A DNA stretch of 64,000 nt from Acinetobacter sp. WCHA45 (GTDB lineage: Bacteria > Pseudomonadota > Gammaproteobacteria > Pseudomonadales > Moraxellaceae), in contig NZ_CP028561.1 in the NCBI RefSeq assembly GCF_002165255.2, positions 186,001-250,000 of the forward strand. The letters run 5' to 3'. Positions 63,011 to 64,000 of the stretch are shown here, one piece after another. The first letter of the stretch is position 1. Every line of letters begins with the position of its first letter. Under the pieces are notes generated by a model. It was given only the letters and a program-made list of their open reading frames with translations, was not told the origin of the DNA and searched no databases. The position numbers and the translations under genes are program-made.

Positions 63011-63934
63011 ATGTCGCATATTTCTGTCTTACTTCATGAAACCGTTGATGGCGTATTGGCAGGTCGCGATACTGGTATTTTTGTCGATGCAACGTTTGGT
63101 CGAGGAGGGCATACCAAGCTCTTACTTTCCAAATTGGATCAAAATGCGCGTGTTTACGCCTTTGATAAAGATCCTCAGGCACTTGAAGTTGCCGCACAAT
63201 TAGAACAAGAAGATTCGCGGTTTAAAATTATTCATGCCAGTTTTGCCGATATTCAGGCGGAATTAATAAATATTGGTATTACCGAAGTTGACGGCATTAT
63301 GGCCGATTTGGGTGTGTCTTCACCACAACTTGACCAAGCAGAACGTGGGTTTAGCTTTATGCAAGATGGCCCACTAGACATGCGTATGGATAATTCTCAA
63401 GGTTTAACTGCGGCGGAATGGTTACTTGAAATCGAAGAAGAAAAATTAGCCAATATTATTTTCCAATATGGCGAAGAGCGTTATAGCCGTCGTATTGCCA
63501 AAGCGATTAAATTGGCAGGTGAAATTACGACAACTGCTCAACTTGCAGAAATTGTCAAAGTTGCTCATCCGAAATGGGAAAAGCATAAACATCCTGCAAC
63601 GCGTACTTTCCAAGCGATTCGTATTGCAATTAACAAAGAGCTTGATGATATTGAAACGTTTTTACCGCAAGCTGTAGAATTGTTGAAAGTACAAGGACAG
63701 TTAGCTGTGATTAGCTTCCACTCTTTGGAAGATCGTTTGATTAAACAATTTATTCAAAAAGAATCAACTTTAGCGGAAGATCATGGTTGGGGAATGCCTC
63801 AAGCACAGGTTGATACGCGACGTTTAAAGAAAGTGTCTCGTATTCGTGCGAGTGAAGCAGAAGTAAAAGCAAATCCTCGTTCACGTAGTGCATGGTTACG
63901 TGTAGCAGAGCGTTTAGAGCAGAAAGGCAGATAA
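63011..63934 (+). CDS. rsmH: RsmH, 16S rRNA m4C1402 methyltransferase
   Basis: A 307-residue SAM-dependent methyltransferase that modifies C1402 of 16S rRNA. HISVLLHETVDGVL start, FVDATFGRGGHT motif I (about 25-36), MADLGVSSPQLDQAERGFSF (about 97-116) and the ending segment AVISFHSLEDRLIKQF. First gene of the division and wall (dcw) cluster. The ftsL ATG overlaps its stop (TAATG). Confidence 0.96.
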   Translation: MSHISVLLHETVDGVLAGRDTGIFVDATFGRGGHTKLLLSKLDQNARVYAFDKDPQALEVAAQLEQEDSRFKIIHASFADIQAELINIGITEVDGIMADLGVSSPQLDQAERGFSFMQDGPLDMRMDNSQGLTAAEWLLEIEEEKLANIIFQYGEERYSRRIAKAIKLAGEITTTAQLAEIVKVAHPKWEKHKHPATRTFQAIRIAINKELDDIETFLPQAVELLKVQGQLAVISFHSLEDRLIKQFIQKESTLAEDHGWGMPQAQVDTRRLKKVSRIRASEAEVKANPRSRSAWLRVAERLEQKGR

Positions 63935-64000
63935 TGAATAAAAAGAATGATGATGAGATCATATCTAGCAGCAAGAAAGGACTGAAAAAAGTTGTAGTGT
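63934..64000 (+). CDS. ftsL: FtsL, cell division protein (5' end only)
   Basis: The ATG overlaps the rsmH stop codon. The 22 visible codons read MNKKNDDEIISSSKKGLKKV and on, a charged cytoplasmic tail before the membrane helix expected of FtsL. The gene runs off the window. The name rests on its place right after rsmH. Confidence 0.75.
   Translation, partial: MNKKNDDEIISSSKKGLKKVVV

Noticed and set aside
1..64000. CRISPR array
   Set aside because: No regularly spaced repeats of 25-40 bases and no cas genes were seen; repeated sequences are limited to tRNA copies, operator palindromes and the integrase-proximal repeats.

Overview
The window is a stretch of an Acinetobacter chromosome. The strongest species-level pointers are a 295-residue fatty acyl-CoA reductase of the Acr1 type, the His-gene layout (hisF apart from hisA-hisH-hisB), MetY, an EnvZ/OmpR pair, and an rsmH-ftsL start of the dcw cluster. 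The sequence is AT-rich throughout and markedly more so between about 5.5 and 18.5 kb.

Positions 1 to about 19,800 are the right-hand part of an integrative element. A P4-type tyrosine integrase (18544-19707, minus) faces the 3' end of tRNA-Ser(GGA) (19891-19980), with three copies of an 11-bp repeat between them. The other end lies outside the window. At the left is a DNA-processing module: a DUF932 protein, a YqaJ-type exonuclease, a Cys-rich protein resembling recombination directionality factors, and an AlpA-type regulator. Between module and integrase sits defence-like cargo: a methyltransferase/HNH pair; a PD-(D/E)xK endonuclease-like protein; a six-gene minus-strand operon (11468 to 7562) coding in order for an acyl-carrier-like protein, an XRE regulator, an ImmA/IrrE peptidase, a thymidylate-synthase homologue, a protein with the 5-hmdU DNA kinase helical domain (the aGPT-PPlase2 family), and an AcpS-type phosphopantetheinyl transferase; a membrane protein with MazG-like helices coupled to a membrane-anchored dCTP deaminase/dUTPase-fold protein; an Nmad2 protein with a ThsB-like TIR protein; an IS3-family insertion; and a TIR-TIR-SLOG protein. 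The carrier-protein/thymidylate-synthase/5-hmdU-kinase-like operon is the best candidate for an undescribed system. It suggests a thymine-type nucleotide or DNA modification that uses a thioester carrier, with its own repressor and peptidase.

From 19,890 on the window is ordinary chromosome: kup, a NUC1-type nuclease, an AraC regulator, a fatty-acid hydroxylase-like protein, hisF, a ThrB-type homoserine kinase, small membrane proteins, an EamA exporter with a divergent XRE-cupin regulator and two identical 16-bp palindromes, hisA, a decayed RNase D-like fragment, hisH, hisB, a PanZ-like acetyltransferase, two tRNA-Phe genes, a FadL-type porin, a succinate CoA-transferase, envZ/ompR, tex, azlCD, a frameshifted epimerase remnant, acr1, metY and ettA.

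Positions 48.0 to 55.4 kb hold a heavy-metal efflux cluster (czcI-like, czcC, czcB, czcA, czcD) with a palindrome over the likely -35. The window closes with small hypothetical genes, three identical tRNA-Glu genes around an amino-acid permease, tRNA-Ala, gltX, a sulfate-binding protein gene, rsmH and the first codons of ftsL.
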